DNA of 64,000 bases from Brevibacillus_D fluminis_A (GTDB lineage: Bacteria > Bacillota > Bacilli > Brevibacillales > Brevibacillaceae). Each line of letters begins with the position of its first letter. Position 1 is the first letter of the stretch. Position numbers and translations under genes: made by a program. The stretch lies in contig NZ_CM125436.1 of assembly GCF_052072235.1 (NCBI RefSeq), positions 3,404,001 to 3,468,000 of the forward strand, given 5' to 3'. The notes under the pieces are model-generated. The model saw only the letters and a list, made by a program, of their open reading frames with translations, was not told the DNA's origin and did not search any database. Positions 62,702 to 64,000 of the stretch are shown here, in pieces.

Positions 62702-63826
62702 TTATCTTATACGCGATTGCCACCCATCGAAACGACTCATGTGCACCGAGTCCAAATCGCCGACAAAAAACGATTTGCCATCGGCTGCCCATCCTAAAAA
62801 TTGGATATTTTCGATGGTAGTGAGATAGGGACGTCCATCGAATGGGTACACAAATGATTGGTTTATTGTTTTGATCACCAACTGCTCGTATGCATCTTGT
62901 GCATTTGATGTAAACAGAAACTTCTCCGCGACATAGTTATGGCCGGTTGGAGACCAGAATACTTGAATCAACTCCCGCTCCATCGATTGAGGATACTCCC
63001 CTGTTGGAGCACTCTTCCCTATTTGAAGGTCGGTCATAAAACCGTGGCCTTCCTTGACGTCAAATCGCAGCTTCATATCGTTGGAATACGAAGGGAAGCT
63101 TTTCAATGGATGCGTATATTTCAGTCCGGTCGGCAAATCCAGTTCCTTAATCGTGCCGTTTGCCTTGTACAATACTTTTTTTGACGTCGGTATCCAATAA
63201 ATCAACGCTATCGACTGCGTGCTGCTGACCTCACTGTCACTGAGGAAAAATTGGTCGTTGACCTTCATTTTGAGCGTATTCATATCTTGCAGATAAAGCT
63301 TGTTGCGTTTTTGTGAATCAGGCTCTTTCCTGTCTGATTGAATAAAAGTGAGATAATGACCATCCGGTGAGATTGCATAGTCGAGGATCGGTGTGTCAGC
63401 CGTCCCTTTTACAAGCAATGTTTTTTGTTTTGTGAGCGGGTTGAACCGATACAAGCTGCCTTTATCCATGATCAGCAATTCGTCCTTGCCCGTGACCCAC
63501 TTGGCGAAACCGCTCAACTGACTGAGCTGCTTGGTTTTCGTATCGAATAAATAGGGGACTGTCTGCTCATCTTTCCTGAATCCCTGCTTTTCCGCATAGA
63601 CAAAGCGCCCGCTTGGAGACATGCTTGCTCGATGCATGGCTGGAAACTGCGCGACGAGCGCTTGCTTTTTTCCATCGAGGACAATCTGATAGATTTTGGT
63701 TGGTGGAGCCGCCGTGTTTGCAGCAGCAGGAACAGCTCCAGCTGCGTTCGCTGTCAATGTTGGTAACGGGGAACAAACAGAAACTGTGAAGAGTGCGATC
63801 GCCAGGGCAACAAATTTTCTTTTCAT
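62702..63826 (-). CDS. Secreted beta-propeller-like protein of unknown function
   Basis: The 374-residue protein has a signal peptide (MKRKFVALAIALFTVSVCSP, cleavage likely near the ANAAG region). Repeated WD40/TolB-like blades follow (MSPSGRFVYAEKQGFRKDEQ; ISPDGHYLTFIQSDRKEPD; FWSPTGHNYVAEKFLF; GWAADGKSFFVGDL). It is probably extracellular, but no enzymatic motif is visible. The ATG at 63826 follows AAAGGATG. It has its own terminator, so it is likely a monocistronic unit. Confidence 0.8.
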   Translation of the reverse strand: MKRKFVALAIALFTVSVCSPLPTLTANAAGAVPAAANTAAPPTKIYQIVLDGKKQALVAQFPAMHRASMSPSGRFVYAEKQGFRKDEQTVPYLFDTKTKQLSQLSGFAKWVTGKDELLIMDKGSLYRFNPLTKQKTLLVKGTADTPILDYAISPDGHYLTFIQSDRKEPDSQKRNKLYLQDMNTLKMKVNDQFFLSDSEVSSTQSIALIYWIPTSKKVLYKANGTIKELDLPTGLKYTHPLKSFPSYSNDMKLRFDVKEGHGFMTDLQIGKSAPTGEYPQSMERELIQVFWSPTGHNYVAEKFLFTSNAQDAYEQLVIKTINQSFVYPFDGRPYLTTIENIQFLGWAADGKSFFVGDLDSVHMSRFDGWQSRIR

Positions 63827-63872
63827 GTAACGTCATCCTTTCTGTAACGAATTGACGTCTGAAAGGTTTGAA

Positions 63873-64000
63873 ATGTTACCAAAAAGGGTAAAAAGATCGC
63901 ATTACAGCGAACTGGCGGTGATTCAAATGTCTCAGATGGCTTCCCGAACCAATGAACGTGAACGCAAAAAAAGCTTGATCAAAAATTTTTCGCTGATGCT
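63873..64000 (+). CDS. Partial plus-strand gene, start only
   Basis: The ATG at 63873 follows GAAAGG by 6 nt and the frame is open to the window end (42 codons: MLPKRVKRSHYSELAVIQMS, then QMASRTNERERKKSLIKNFS, then LM). The basic stretch before a hydrophobic turn (KKSLIKNFSLM) is what precedes the first membrane helix of many sensor or chemoreceptor proteins, but too little is visible to name it. It is divergent from the propeller-like gene, so the 46-nt gap must hold both starts of transcription or overlap them. Confidence 0.45.
   Translation, partial: MLPKRVKRSHYSELAVIQMSQMASRTNERERKKSLIKNFSLM

Overview
The window is a stretch of low-to-mid GC Firmicutes chromosome, most likely a flagellated, spore-forming-type Bacillales (a Brevibacillus / Paenibacillus / Alicyclobacillaceae-like genome; the genus cannot be fixed by eye). 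The evidence is a Gram-positive PolC, CodY, HslUV, a B. subtilis-like fla/che operon with FliY, CheC and CheD, and near-universal AGGAGG ribosome binding sites with many TTG/GTG starts. Almost everything is transcribed right to left (minus strand). No rRNA, tRNA, CRISPR array or insertion sequence was seen.

Right to left, in transcription order: (i) 64.0-58.3 kb is an accessory region. It holds the start of a plus-strand gene, a secreted propeller-like protein, a poorly defined plus-strand locus with a possible frameshift, an MFS exporter, a short broken gene, an AlbA_2 (Schlafen-type) protein and a lipoprotein. (ii) 58.3-47.5 kb is the conserved block sucC-sucD-dprA-topA-trmFO-xerC-hslV-hslU-codY, closed by a strong terminator. 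(iii) 47.3-19.4 kb is one long motility operon: flgB-flgC-fliE-fliF-fliG-fliH-fliI-fliJ-motE-like-fliK-(TIGR02530-type protein)-flgE-flbD-fliL-fliM-fliY-cheY-fliO-fliP-fliQ-fliR-flhB-flhA-flhF-flhG-cheB-cheA-cheW-cheC-cheD-(small membrane protein)-sigD. (iv) 19.4-16.2 kb carries accessory genes after sigD: a possible tiny ORF, a FapA/DUF342 protein, a charged hypothetical, a membrane-anchored coiled-coil protein and an MltG-like truncated protein. (v) 16.2-1 is the housekeeping block rpsB-tsf-pyrH-frr-uppS-cdsA-dxr-rseP-ispG-proS-polC-rimP-nusA, with nusA cut by the window edge.

Functionally the fla/che genes encode basal body, export apparatus, switch, chemotaxis core and sigma factor together, in the order expected for Bacillales. 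The notable exception is that no flgD (hook cap) lies between fliK and flgE. Isoprenoid (dxr, ispG, uppS), phospholipid (cdsA), translation (rpsB, tsf, frr, proS) and replication (polC) genes form the left block.

No clearly new multi-gene system is visible. The best leads are the missing flgD with paired hairpins beside flgE, a long hairpin whose 15-nt core recurs between sucC and sucD, an in-phase T-TTT-TTG slippery heptamer that would join two plus-strand frames near 62.2 kb, a small gene broken at a G6 tract near 60.6 kb, the HslV N-terminus, and unannotated small genes around sigD.
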